NCBI RefSeq assembly: GCF_014898815.1
Contig: NW_026515455.1
Location: forward strand, 372,001 to 436,000
From: Panonychus citri
Taxonomy: Eukaryota > Arthropoda > Arachnida > Trombidiformes > Tetranychidae
DNA: 64,000 nt
Direction of reading: 5' to 3'
Position numbers and translations under genes: made by a program. The notes below the pieces were generated by a model that was given only the letters and a program-made list of their open reading frames with translations, had not been told where the DNA came from and did no database searches. Positions 48,901 to 61,800 of this stretch are shown here, one piece after another. The stretch's first letter is position 1. Each line of letters opens with the position of its first letter.

Positions 48901-49842
48901 TCCACACTCCAACCCTATTGACGAGAGAAAAGAATCAAAATTAATCAATGAATTAATGTTCTGTCAAATTATAGCTTAAGTTGTTTTGTTGTCTTTTCGT
49001 CTTTATAATGATAACACAAATGAAGATGTTGACAAGATCAAAGCTCAATTCTATCGTCGAGACTTAATAATATGTATTTGGAGATGAAGAGATGAGTTGA
49101 TGAGAGAAGATAATTAAGGTAGAGGAAGAGAAGGAAGAAGATGATGATGATGATAGAGGGAGGTAGGGATGATCTCAGGATAATGACAGGATTGGGACTC
49201 GGTGAGAAAAAGTATAGAGAGAAAACCATGGGAAGAATTGGTATTAATACATTGAATTGTAAAATAATAATAAAGAGCCTTTAACGAGATTTTAATGAGA
49301 CTTAAAGGTAATCGGATGATAAAATTATTAGAAATGATGTTGTGGGAGTTGCTCATGGAGAGATGATGCATCATTTACCTCGATAAATGGACCTGAGAGA
49401 GTAAATAAGGTTGATCAATTCATTTCTAACCAGTGACAAGATTCTTGCTCATCCTCATCACCAAACAGGAAACAAAAAGGTAAATAAACCAGGAGAAGTA
49501 TTTAATTTACCGTAACAAGAGGTTATTGCAATTAAAACAAGACCTGCGACAATCAATGATACCAGCTGATCAATTTTCATTACAATTGCAAAGATCGTCC
49601 CTCTTATGCTAAGATTAGACTATTTTTGTTGATCATTTGATTGAAAATCGATTGATTATCGAATGAGCTTCAACGGAATATGGATAATGTTTTATCTTAA
49701 AGATAATTAGGAGGAAATCATATTCATGCAATTTTAATTATCCTCATACTGATGATCATTAGTGAATTGGAATCAATTGTAGCAATTAATAGATTATTGA
49801 TTTGACCAAAAAAAAATTTAATTGATTAACTGATGTACTTAC
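45942..49842. other. Long stretch with no confirmed gene (3' side of spineless)
   Basis: AT-rich, with purine-rich tracts at 46,600-47,010 and 48,240-48,310 and GAT repeats at 47,392-47,405 and 49,140-49,155. The open frames inside the purine tracts are low complexity. Two islands of higher GC may be functional: about 47,700-47,800 and 48,872-48,914. The latter looks like a possible spineless exon. The stretch should contain the end of spineless, if that gene continues past 49,843, and the 3' UTR of the NRF-domain gene. Confidence 0.5.
48872..48914 (-). other. Candidate 3' exon of spineless
   Basis: A 43-base segment bounded on the minus strand by AATAG and GTAAGT. Joined in phase 0 to the exon ending at 49,843 it would add GWSVENIGHWRSHL and stay open. 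It is of normal coding composition in an AT-rich surround. I could not find the following exon, so this is weak. Confidence 0.25.
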
Positions 49843-52800
49843 TTCAATTGGATTAATATCTGTTGATGCATAAAGTGATGCTGAGTGTTGATAAGTGGCC
49901 ATTGACATCGGCACTTTACCAGAATTGGGACTAAGAGTCATCGATGGATGCGGAGAAAGTGGCCTTACATTGGAAATCGATCCATTCCATTTACAACTTA
50001 TAACTGGCGATGATTTGTTAAGTGTAAGTGTTTCACTAAGTGAAGATGAGGAAGATGAAGAGGAAGATGAATATTTATTACCATTATTATTGTTGATGTT
50101 AATCGTGGGCGATGATGATGATGATGGAGATGAAGATGTTGTTGTTGTTGTACCACAGGTATTACGATTCCACATCAAGACACTTGATCTGGATTGATCG
50201 CTGCTCATGTTTGTTTGATTGTTGGTTGATGTTGAACTAAAAGCTGAACCAGACATGGACGGTGTTGATGGAGCTGATCCTGTTTCCATGGATAAAGATG
50301 GAGGTGAGTTGTTGTTGTTATGAGGAAGACTATTATTCTTGTGCTTTGTAACTGATATACAATCTCCATTAACTGCCGATGAAGATGATGAGCCGGACAA
50401 GCCAAAACTAAAGGCTGAAGTTGATGAGGAATGACGATGACAATTAGTTAATTCAGATAATTTATTCTCATTTGGTGAAGCTGCAGAAAGTAAAGGTTGA
50501 ATTGATGCTCCAGAAACTGCCACGGGCGCTGAAGCACCAGGATGATGATGGTGATGGTGATGAGGATGATGACCCATTAAACTAGACGATGAAGATGAAC
50601 CAGAATTATTATAATTGTCACAACAAGACTTAACTCCAATCGTAGATCTATTATTATTACTAGATGAGGACTCACTTCCATTATATTTAATCTCACTCGG
50701 TGGTGTGAGCTGACATCCATACAGTTTATCTGCTCCCATCGTTGGTGTTGTTGATGCTGATGAATCGAAAGACGCAGATCGGCCTGTTGATGATGAACGA
50801 TGATCAAGGAAACCATTGGTTGGATATTGTGCCACTGAATGATAATCGGGATAGTAGGTAGTTAATGCGTGGCGGGAGTAATGAAACAAAGGATCAGTTG
50901 TTAAAAATGACCTTGAGTTGTGGTCAATCGCTGCCGCTGTGAACAAATTCTGAGGCATCCCGTAGGCTGCTGCTGACAAGTTCATATTATCTGTTGTATG
51001 AGCATGAGTTGAGTAAGGATAAACTGACGATGGGACAGAACCTGAACCAGGGTGGTGATGATGAGAGTGATGGTGATGAGGATGAGGATGATGGTGTGAA
51101 TAGGTTGATGCTACTGCATTTGCTGTAACAGCTACATGAGCTACATGAGCAGCAGCCGCTGCCGCTGCATTTGCAGCCTGTGCTGCAGCAGCGGACATTG
51201 CATTCGGTGGACATAACTCAGTAAAGGGCGGGGTATAGACTGTGGTACTTTCATCATTTCCAGTAAGAGATTTACGTTTAGAATTGCTAATATGTGTTGT
51301 TCCGGTTCCTGTTGGTGTCGAGCGACAATTTGTTATTAAATCACGAATCTGAGATTTATATCTACGATTCCGTTGACAACGAAGCACAAAATCGCTATCA
51401 GACAATAAACCTGAACGATCGTTAATCGCCCCAAGGCCTCCGTCTAAATAAGTTACTTTAAAATCCATTGTCCGTTTTCCTAAAAGATCTCGACCTTCCT
51501 CTTCCCTGGAAAATGAAACAATCAACTCATTAATTAATTGCATCTTAATTACAACCAAAAAGAAACTCACATTAATGGTCTATGAGTACAAAGAATAAAA
51601 TCGGGTTTACTATTTTTATATACAAGTCGTGCGCTCGTTTGAAGCCATTGCCACTTATTTTCTTTGCTGATCAAACGATAAGCGATTAACCCTGATGCTC
51701 CTGTTTTAAGTACTATTGGTGGGGAATAAGCGTTAATCGTTAGTCGATAAATCATTTCAGTCCAATGGTCAAAGGTTATAATACTTACATTCTTGATGAG
51801 CACTCGCAACATAAGCGAGATCATCAAAATGGACTAGATCATAAACACCCTTGTTGGACATTTCGGTATCAGAATAACCCAGTAACTGTTTACCTCTTTG
51901 GTCCATTGACACGAGCGAAAGGTCAAGTTTATGTTTCGACTTAAACATTGAATCTTTTTGTGGCATTTCCAATAGCGAGGGTGGACCAAAGGGAGTACAA
52001 ACAGCGAACAGAGCTAAAGGTGGATTATCCGTTTTATGATTTTGTCCATGAAGCACTTTAATCCGTCCTCTTATGTCCAATCTCTGAAATTGTTCATTTG
52101 AAAATCAATTAGCATTTCAATTAAAAGCGATAATTATATTGATTGGTACGTGTTAGTTTAATTAATTGATATGATTTACATTAAGAAAACATTAATTTCG
52201 CCCAAGAGCTTGAAAGGCAACTATCATCATTAGAATCAAAATGATCATTAACATCATTGATGATTTAGCTAATTGTCTGGTTTCTATTTATACTAAATCA
52301 AACTTATCTAATCATTAATTTGATAATAACAATGATCTTCACGTACTCTTAATGATAATAATAATTACAGTGATTGTTAACTAGTTGACTGTTTGACACT
52401 TAAATTAAACAGTTATTATCACTTAAGATAACAATTAATAAAGTTTGTGGTAACAATTAAGATGATTGGTCTTTTCACTGATTACCAATCAATCCAATCA
52501 ATTTACTAGTCAACCGTTGATCCAAAATCCAATCTGCTCATTAAACTAAATTACAAAATATTAACTAATTGTGATTAACATTGTAAATCGTTTTCTCAAT
52601 TTATGTTTTTTGTGTCCATTGAAAACTACACTTATTGACCTTTACTGACCTTGTTACAAATTAGCTTATTGTTAATCATCATCTTTTACCCTAAAGGCAT
52701 TTTCATTATCTGATCATCTATTTTGTAGCCAAGTTGACATACTAATCAATTATTTCATTATCTTAATTACTTTCATTGACTAACATCAATTGACATTTTT

Positions 52801-55800
52801 AACACATTTTTTTTGTGATTTATAAGTAAATCATTTTGTTAGGGAAAACAAATCAAATCAAAATGATGGATACTACAAATCTACACAAATCTTAATCATA
52901 ATGTTTTATTATCTCCGCCTTAATTGTTGTTAATTACCTTGTAATCTCTTTAATCTTATCCACATTGGAAACAAAATTTTCTAATTATTATAATCATGTT
53001 ATTGTTGTTCCTTCCAAAGGTAATCAACGAAGGTAAAAAAACATCTTTACTCGAACATTAAATTGATTAATGATTAACATTCAAATTTACCTTTTACCTT
53101 TTCCCTAATCCTTAGCATTTAACAGATGAGTGGATTCTAAAAACTGTTATTATTTAATCTCGATGCTTTTGGCAATTCACTTTCGACATAAACATCTTTG
53201 TATCTTTTCGTGGTTTTAATCATTATCAAATTTGGAGAAAAACTTAATTAGCAAAGTTTCAACTTTGATTTTCGAATCAATTATTCATTAGACTTGATGG
53301 ATTAATGAATAATCTGATCGGCTCTCTTTTTATTGAGCCGATCCAATCGTTTCTCTTTCTCAAAAGAGTAAAATATTAATCAGAGAATTGATGATATTAA
53401 TTGTTCGCTATTTTATCACCCTAATGATTTACATGTATCATTTTCATGATTATTTATTTATATTCTTCATCAGAACCTCCGTGATATCAGAATAACGATA
53501 TACAACCATTGAAATTAGAAAAACTAATAGAATATATTTTTTCTCATTCATTTATTCACAATTAAAAGTTAACCAAGATTGTTCATTATTCAATAGACGA
53601 ACTAGTTATACAATCAAATTGCAATTAATCTTTATATAATTTAGATGATATTATTGATACATTGAAATAATTGTGTTGATTAAACTAATCAACAGCCTAA
53701 TCACGTTTCAATTGCAACAAAATACCGTTGATAATTATTACAATGAAAATTAAACTTACAACTTGTTTCTTGTGATTAAATACATTATAATATTTGATTA
53801 CTATTATTAATTAATAATCTAATTGTTGAACTTCACTCTGTGGATACATAGAGAGAAGCAAAAGAAAAACTTATCATTATAGTTACCTGAATGTTACCTG
53901 GATTGGATATTCAAGTTTTGTCTGAATGCATTGATGATGATTATTATTAAATAATAATATTAAATTGTTGATAAAATCTGTTAACTATGCAAGAAACAAA
54001 GAAGAGGATTGAAATTGAATTACATCAATCAATCATTGAAACTTGGGTTAACTGACAAGATGAAACTTTTTCAAAGTAAAAGTAATCAACAACTATGTAA
54101 TTATAATGGGTAGAAACAGTTTGTAATCAACAAAGACAATTACAACCTACAAATGATAATTATTACAATGAAAATGTAATGATGATAATAATGATAATTA
54201 TTATTATTATCTATTTGTATCAGAAAAGTTAGAAAAGTAAAGTTAATATTATTAATTCATATTCATTCAGATGATATTCAGTTGATATTCATTTCTATTG
54301 GTTATTAGGTAAACTTGAGTTTTTCTTTGTTTATTTTTCATCATATTAATAATTTAATGGAATAACTCTCAATGTTGATTGTTAACAATTTGTTTAATTG
54401 TTGCCGTTTTTTGTTGTGCTCAATCTACTGTGAAACCGAATTCAATTGATAATCATTACCAATTTCTCTCATGTTTGATATTCAGAAGATGAATTTCTAT
54501 TAATAATCAATCAAATTGGAAAAAAACAATAACCCGATTAAGTTTATTCACTTTTCTACCTTGTTATTGAAACTCAAATGATTTCACACTTGATACAAGC
54601 GATTGTGACCTTTAACCACAATACTTTTGAAATTAATTGTAAGAAACGATGATTAGACTAACAAGAACACTAACTAAGTGAATGTAATTATCATTTGCAT
54701 GAAAGATCCTTCAGCCAGGAAGCTGTTGCTTCTCATATTCCAAGAAATATCAATTGCAATTGTCTAAATTAGAAGACTAATCAAATGCAATTTGAATGTC
54801 ATTTAATCAATTCGTAAACAATAACAATGGAAAGGAAAAAGAGTCAACAAGCAATAAAGATGAAAATTGCAATGATAAATAAAGAAGATGAATCAAGCAG
54901 GCGCAACCACATAAAGTGTATTCGGTTATGATGAATATGAGGATGATCATGATTATCATCATGTTTTACCTTCCACAAGGTGAATACCCATGCTCAGAGA
55001 TCCATGGAGAAGAAGAATGAACGAGTTCGGAGGAGAGGAGAGAGAGAGAGAGAAGAAAATATTAATTGAAGAAGAAGAGGATCTTTGAATGGAACCAACT
55101 TCTTAAGAAAACTAATTACGATTCTCTCCAATGATTTGCGTGATTATCATGGAAGGTTAACAATAAGAGAAATTAAAACAAGAGATGATGAGGAGAAAAA
55201 GAATAAGTGTAAAGATGATTGAGATGAAATGAGTTTGTGAACAGAAAGAAGAACAAAAAGTGAGATATTTACATGTTGAAATCAATTCTTTCCCCGAATT
55301 TCATTCATTTGTAATATTTACTCTTTCTATCTGAAAGTTGATCTCAAGTTGCCTTCAATTTACGCTGATAAGAGATGCGAACGAGAAACAAAATGATAAT
55401 CAAAAAATTAAGAGTTTAATTGCTGTCAAATTGTGAAAAAGTATTGAAATTATAACGATAATGATGATTGTCTGTGATTACTTTAAAGATAATCAAGTAG
55501 CTAATCTATGCTAATGACATGCTATCTGACAATTGACATTCTCATTGTCATATTGAGATGAGGTGAGTTGTTATTATTTCTCATTTTCTATTAATTGTTA
55601 TAAATTACAAAGTTTTTCACTCATCTTCACACTTACATGATAATGATATTAAAAGTAAAACAAGAAACTCGTGACTCAAAATGCAAAATATAAATTTAAA
55701 GGCAATACTAATTAGTTAATTAACTTATCAAATTAAATCTCATTGAAATATTGTAATTAGCTAATTGACAAACGAGTGATCATTATCACTGTCAATCAGT

Positions 55801-58800
55801 AATCTAATACAGAGCTCAAGTATCGTCGATTTCACCTTACTAGCAAAAGCTTACGAAAGATTCAGGGGAAACTCAGTTATTCATGAGGATTTCATGAATG
55901 TCACATTGATTTAGGTAGATTGAAGTTGATATTTTCCAATTTACAATTTGAATAATTTTCACTCAATCAATTTAATTGCTGAGATGTTGAGGGAGAATTG
56001 AAAGAGAAAATTTAATGAAATGTTTCTTTAATTGTTCATCAACTAATCAATTGAAAATGTTCATCATTCATTAATACTGAATTAGTTTAATTTGATTCAA
56101 CATCTTCCTATGGGCTGGTTCTTGTGCTAATTAACTTTTTCTTACTCAATTAAAATCAATGTTAATATAGAGAATGAAAGTATTAATACAACTCTAATTA
56201 GTAATTTATATCATTTTGATAATCATTATGATTTTAATGATTCTCATCAAGTTAATTGCATTCACATGATTAACCAATTGTTTCTATTTCATCCACATGC
56301 AATCAACAATTAAAATTCTCATCACTGATCATAATTCATGATAATTTCATATTCATAGGATATAATTAGTAACAAAATTATCCTAATCAACTCTTTCCTA
56401 AAGTATTATAATAACATCACTATTTGGTCTTGTTTCGTTTTCAATTAAGAGCTTCACAATCGATAATCTAATTCCATTGTCAATCTTTTGATATAATTGA
56501 TCGTTAATCGTATCGATCAAATAGTTACTACAGGTGATCTATTGGTAATTAAGAAGAACTCATCGTTCTTGAAGTGATTTACTGATTGTTGTTAATGGAA
56601 TTGTTACTTATTCAATTTTCTCTCCACAAGTTCCGAGTGCTATCGACTTGTGACTTGCGGTCAATCGAGGGACTTGAATTTGTTATTGATTATTATTCAA
56701 TTACCTATTACGTGTATGATATCCATTTTATCGTGAGATTCAAGATCGAACCCTGAATTAGTCAAATTGAATTGTTGTTAAACGATTTGAGTTGATTTCT
56801 AAGTGAGTTCTACATGTATGTCAAAGCAATTTGTGTGAAAATCGTTATCGTAAATGTGACTTTATTGGGACAAATATAATTGATAAGAACGCAAGTATCT
56901 CAAAAAATTAATCTTAAATCATCATTATGATTACTTTTTACAACAATTATCTTTTTCAATGTGTCATAATCACAATTTAATGTTGACGCGACCATATAAT
57001 TGAGCTTATTGATTGTTTAAATGATTAAAATCTAAAGGTTACAACTATCAATATGATATTGACTGTGAACATTAAATATTGATAATATTAAACAATTACC
57101 ATTGTAATTGAATTTTATCATAATCAATTAATGTTTAGGTGGATATCAAAAGGTTCACAAACAATCAACTTAACATGTTTGATTGATAATTTCTCTCACT
57201 TGAATTTGATCATGAAGAAGAGACTGAATTCAGTTATGGAAACGAAAAGTTATGATTTAATTGGAACTTTTTATCAAAAATTAAAAATCAGATTATTATT
57301 TATCTTTAGCAAAATTGCAGGATTTCCTGTAGAAAACACTGACTCGGTGATCACAATATTCAAGTTACTCAAACAATTTGAATTCTATTCATACGTGTTT
57401 CTAATCACTCGACGTGGACACGATCAAAGACTTGATCAACCAATTCCAATCAAATGTAATGTGATGAACTATTTGTTCAGATTACTTTCGATTTGTATGT
57501 TCATCAGATTGATAAGTTTGGTTTACATCGAGTCGAACGATTATCGGATTTTGGCCTGTGATCCGATGCTTGGTGCTAATCATCATGATCTCGTATTAAT
57601 CTATGCATCTTGTTTACTATTTTTCTTATCAATGTCTCGGGAATATATATTGTTTCTCGAGGAGAAAGGAAATCGACTTGGCCTGATGGCGAGAATCGAA
57701 ATGTTGATTGATAGTTCGAGTCGTCATCCAATATTGAACAAAATCAAAGTTCGAAAATTTAAAAAGATTATGTACTTTTGCTTGATTCATTTTCTGAGAA
57801 TCATTAAGATTGCGACTATTTTAGTGCCGATGATTGTGATTGCGATTCGACTTGACAATTACAATCTATCCTCAGATCGTTCGTTAATCATTTACTCTTG
57901 TTTCTGGATAATCGTTGAAAGTTTGGTCTTTACGATTGTTGTTTGTGGTCAAGTTACCGAATTTTTCAATTTAATTGTAATTGAACTAACTTATTATTAT
58001 CATTTGGATTCGTTGAATTTACTGAGTGAGTCTTTTATTAAATTTGGTTCTTTTCCCGATTATTCTAATACAATCAGAGTAATTACCTACAAAGTGATTA
58101 AGCTCTATAATGAGGTTGATTGGGTTCATAATCATCTTAAATATGCTACCCTGTTTGTAACTTTTCTGGGATCTTTTCTGGGAGATTTCGATATATTCTT
58201 GGGATTAATTATCCCAATAATCTCAAAAACCTTTGCGAGTTGTCTTGCGATCTCTGGGTCACTTCTTGTCCTGTGTATTGGAATCGCAGGTTATTTTGGG
58301 GCAAGTCTTCAATCGAAGGTAAAATCCATTTGCTAATCAAAGAAAATTAACTAATTGTTCCAATAACTATTCCCCATCAGAATCAATCACTTCAACTTAA
58401 TTTGAATAGTCTCCTAGCTCGTTCGGCAATTGGAATCGAATACAAATTCAAGGTAAGAAATTACAACATTTAACCTTTCAATTGATTGATTATTTTGGCT
58501 TTGATTTATCAATTAGACTCTAGAATTACTTGATCGTCTTATACATCCAGCTAATGGGATCGCTATTGGAGATTCACTTAGAATCAGTAAAAACTTTATC
58601 GTCTATGTGAGTGATTCATTCATTAACTTTAAAAAATACTAATCTTAATCTTATCAAATCGTAATCTAGTTTATCCTGGAAAATGCAAGTATCGTAATGC
58701 TATTAACATGTAATCTAAGATCAGTTATAAATCAGCAACAATCATGATAATCTTGAGTTAACCGTTATAATTATAGTTAAACATTGACAGTAATTGTGAG

Positions 58801-61800
58801 TAAACATTGTAACTTAACCATCTAATTAAACGTATTGATCAACGACCTTTAAATTCAACGGTTTGAATTTATTTTTGCCAAAAATCACAATGAAATTAAT
58901 TGATTATTTGAACTGATATTTGAAAATCAATAATCAATTTGTGTAAACAAATTATCAGTAAACTTAATGGCTTTTAAATTGATTATGAATCAATTACAGA
59001 TTGCCTTACCTTAGATAATTTTTTATCTCATTCTGTTCATTTTATTCATGAATTCATGATGATAATCTGGTATATTCGTTGAGATGAGAACGTTAAAATT
59101 TTACTTGTTGTACTTTAAACGTAAGTTTATTAAGTTGCTTCGTGAATCGGTTTCGCCACCGGATAATATTACTGCTGAGACAATTAAACTGCTCAATAAA
59201 ATAGAGCGATTTTCATTTATATTTCTCAGTACTCGCCGAGGATATTTGCAGAACTTTGATCAACAAATTTTGCTTAGAACTAGATTGGCTCACAATTTAT
59301 TTCGAACTGCTTATTTTCTCATTTTATTGCGAATTGTTAGTTTGATTTTCATCAAATCTGATTTCTATCGGCTGGTTGCGGGCGATCTTCGTATAGCCAA
59401 TCACGATTATGTGGCCTTTTTCTTAGCACTTTGGCTGACCATCTTATTAGTGTTACGCGAATATGTACTTTACCTCGAAGAGAGAGGAACTTTCAAAGTG
59501 ATGAGGAAATACATTCAAATGCAAATCAATGGATTCGCAAGCGATTTTTTAAATTATCGTGAGTCGCGGGTTAGAAAATACAAACTACGATTCTACTTTA
59601 TATTGAGAGTCTACGTTATTTATATAAGAACTTCATTCATAGTCGTACCTACGATTGTTTTTATGGTTAGACTCATTGATCCAACATCATTCTCATCATT
59701 ACCTTGGATTATTTCATCTTGTTTTTGGGGCACTATTGAAATATTATCGATATCCACTGCTGCCTGTGCATTGGCAACGAATGGTATCAATCTGATTATC
59801 GTAGTTATAACTAATTATTTTGAACTCTCAAGTTTAATTGAGTTGAGTTTATCTTATGCTAAACATGATGCACATTTGGGAACCGATTTTACAATTAAAT
59901 CTTTAACTCAAAGAGCAACCAAATTTACTAATGAATTTGTTCAGATTACTAAAAATCTCAAATACTGTACCTTGTTGTTCATGGTTTTTTGTTCGTTTCT
60001 TTCTGATCTATTCATGATTCTAAGTTTTATCATTCCAGTGATTTCAGATTCTTTTTCGTATTTTCTTATAATCGCTGGCGCAACTACGATAGTAAATGTA
60101 GTCTCGGTAATGCTATTGGTGGCAAATTTTCATTCGATGGTAAATAATATTTATCAAGATCATATTCGATAACTAATAATTATTCAATCCTTTGGTTATC
60201 TCCTTTAGGGACAAAATCTCCATTTTATCATATCAAAACTCTCAATTCGCGCAAAAACTCGTACTGAAACGAGTTTCAGGGTAAGTGGATTTCGGTTTTT
60301 AAATTAGAAAGCTGTACTAATATCGATTCAATTGCTTAGACAATGGTTCTACTTAATCGACTGAATTATCCTGATATTTGTGTGCTTGTTGGCGATTGGT
60401 TTAGATTCGAGAAACAAACCACAATTTATGTGAGTAAATCAACAACCAATTCCCAATAAGATTTACACTAAACTTAGGCATTATCTTGTGGGCTCACTTG
60501 CAGTTCATCATCGAAAACATCAGTATTGTTATGCTTCTAACCGTAAATCTCAAACCAATGATGAGATATTAACTGATTCCTGTTTTCAAAACCATTCGTT
60601 TGGCTCAAGAATTGGAAACAAAAATTGATACATTAAGATAAAACTTTTCAATGGATTACAATGGATGATAATAGACTGAATTTTGCCTCTAGCTATTGAA
60701 AATTCTGTAAGAGAACATAACCATGAAGGCTTTGATATGCCAAAAGAATGAAAATGATAGCTGATTTGCGCGAAAAAGCAGCAAATACAAAAATTTGAAT
60801 TTCCTTGCATTTCAGAAATAAACTGTCTTTCATTTGGACGAAATAGAAAAGCACAAAACTCAAATCGATAATTTCGACTACCGATTAAGATCAGTGTCCA
60901 GTGATCAAGAGATTAATTTGAAACTGACTGCGATTATTTTTAATGTTCACTTGTTTGCTCTGTGAAAAATCAGATTCTTGGTAATTTAAATTATCTTTAA
61001 ACTTATTCGTTCCCATTTTTGTGATTGTCAACTTTTTAATTCATGTTGATTGTTATCGTGTTCATTGTTAGTAGCAATTTAAATAATTTGATCTTGATTG
61101 ATATCAATTGAAAGCTCTTATGATGATCAACATGAACAATTGTAAATGATTTTGGATCCCTTTTAATTGAACTCTTCAAGAGAGGGAGAGTAGGAGTTGA
61201 AGGGAGATAATATAATGATAATTGTAAGAATGATAAAAAATGATTATTAATATTCAATGTTGCAAAAGTTTCAAATAATAATCATAATTATTGTGAATTC
61301 AAACTTATTTCAGAATTTAATATGATATTTATACGATATTACTCAGAGACACGAAAACAACCAGGTAATAACTTGAATAAACTTTATATTCCTATTTATC
61401 TACACAGGTAAATGTCTATGGTTGAAATGCGGTTTAATGTTTGGTGAAAAGTAAAAAACTAAACCTTTGCGTGGGTAAAGTCACTTTCATTTCTTTCAAT
61501 ATACTTTGTATATTTTTGTGTCACTTTGGGTCTTCAGGTAGCTTTTAGTTGATAATCAACGAAATTGTGTGAAGAAAATGTTATCATAAAAATGAATTTA
61601 CTCATTCCTATCAATTGAAAGGGGAGTCTCGCTGTGAGGGTGAAGGTGGGTGATGGTTCTAGAGGTAAAAAGGAAGGTGATAAAGGTGATGGTGGATTAG
61701 TTCAGTTGGAATTGTGGAGAAAAAGAATTTTTTAAATGGTGTAAAATGAGGGATCCAGAGGAGGAGTTGATGTACAAGGAGAAGAAGATATCAGAATAAG

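Noticed and set aside
54969..55020. Possible short minus-strand exon in the spineless intron
   Set aside because: Splice-like borders are present, but the spliced frame from 63,183 to 52,083 already fits the AHR family without an insertion.
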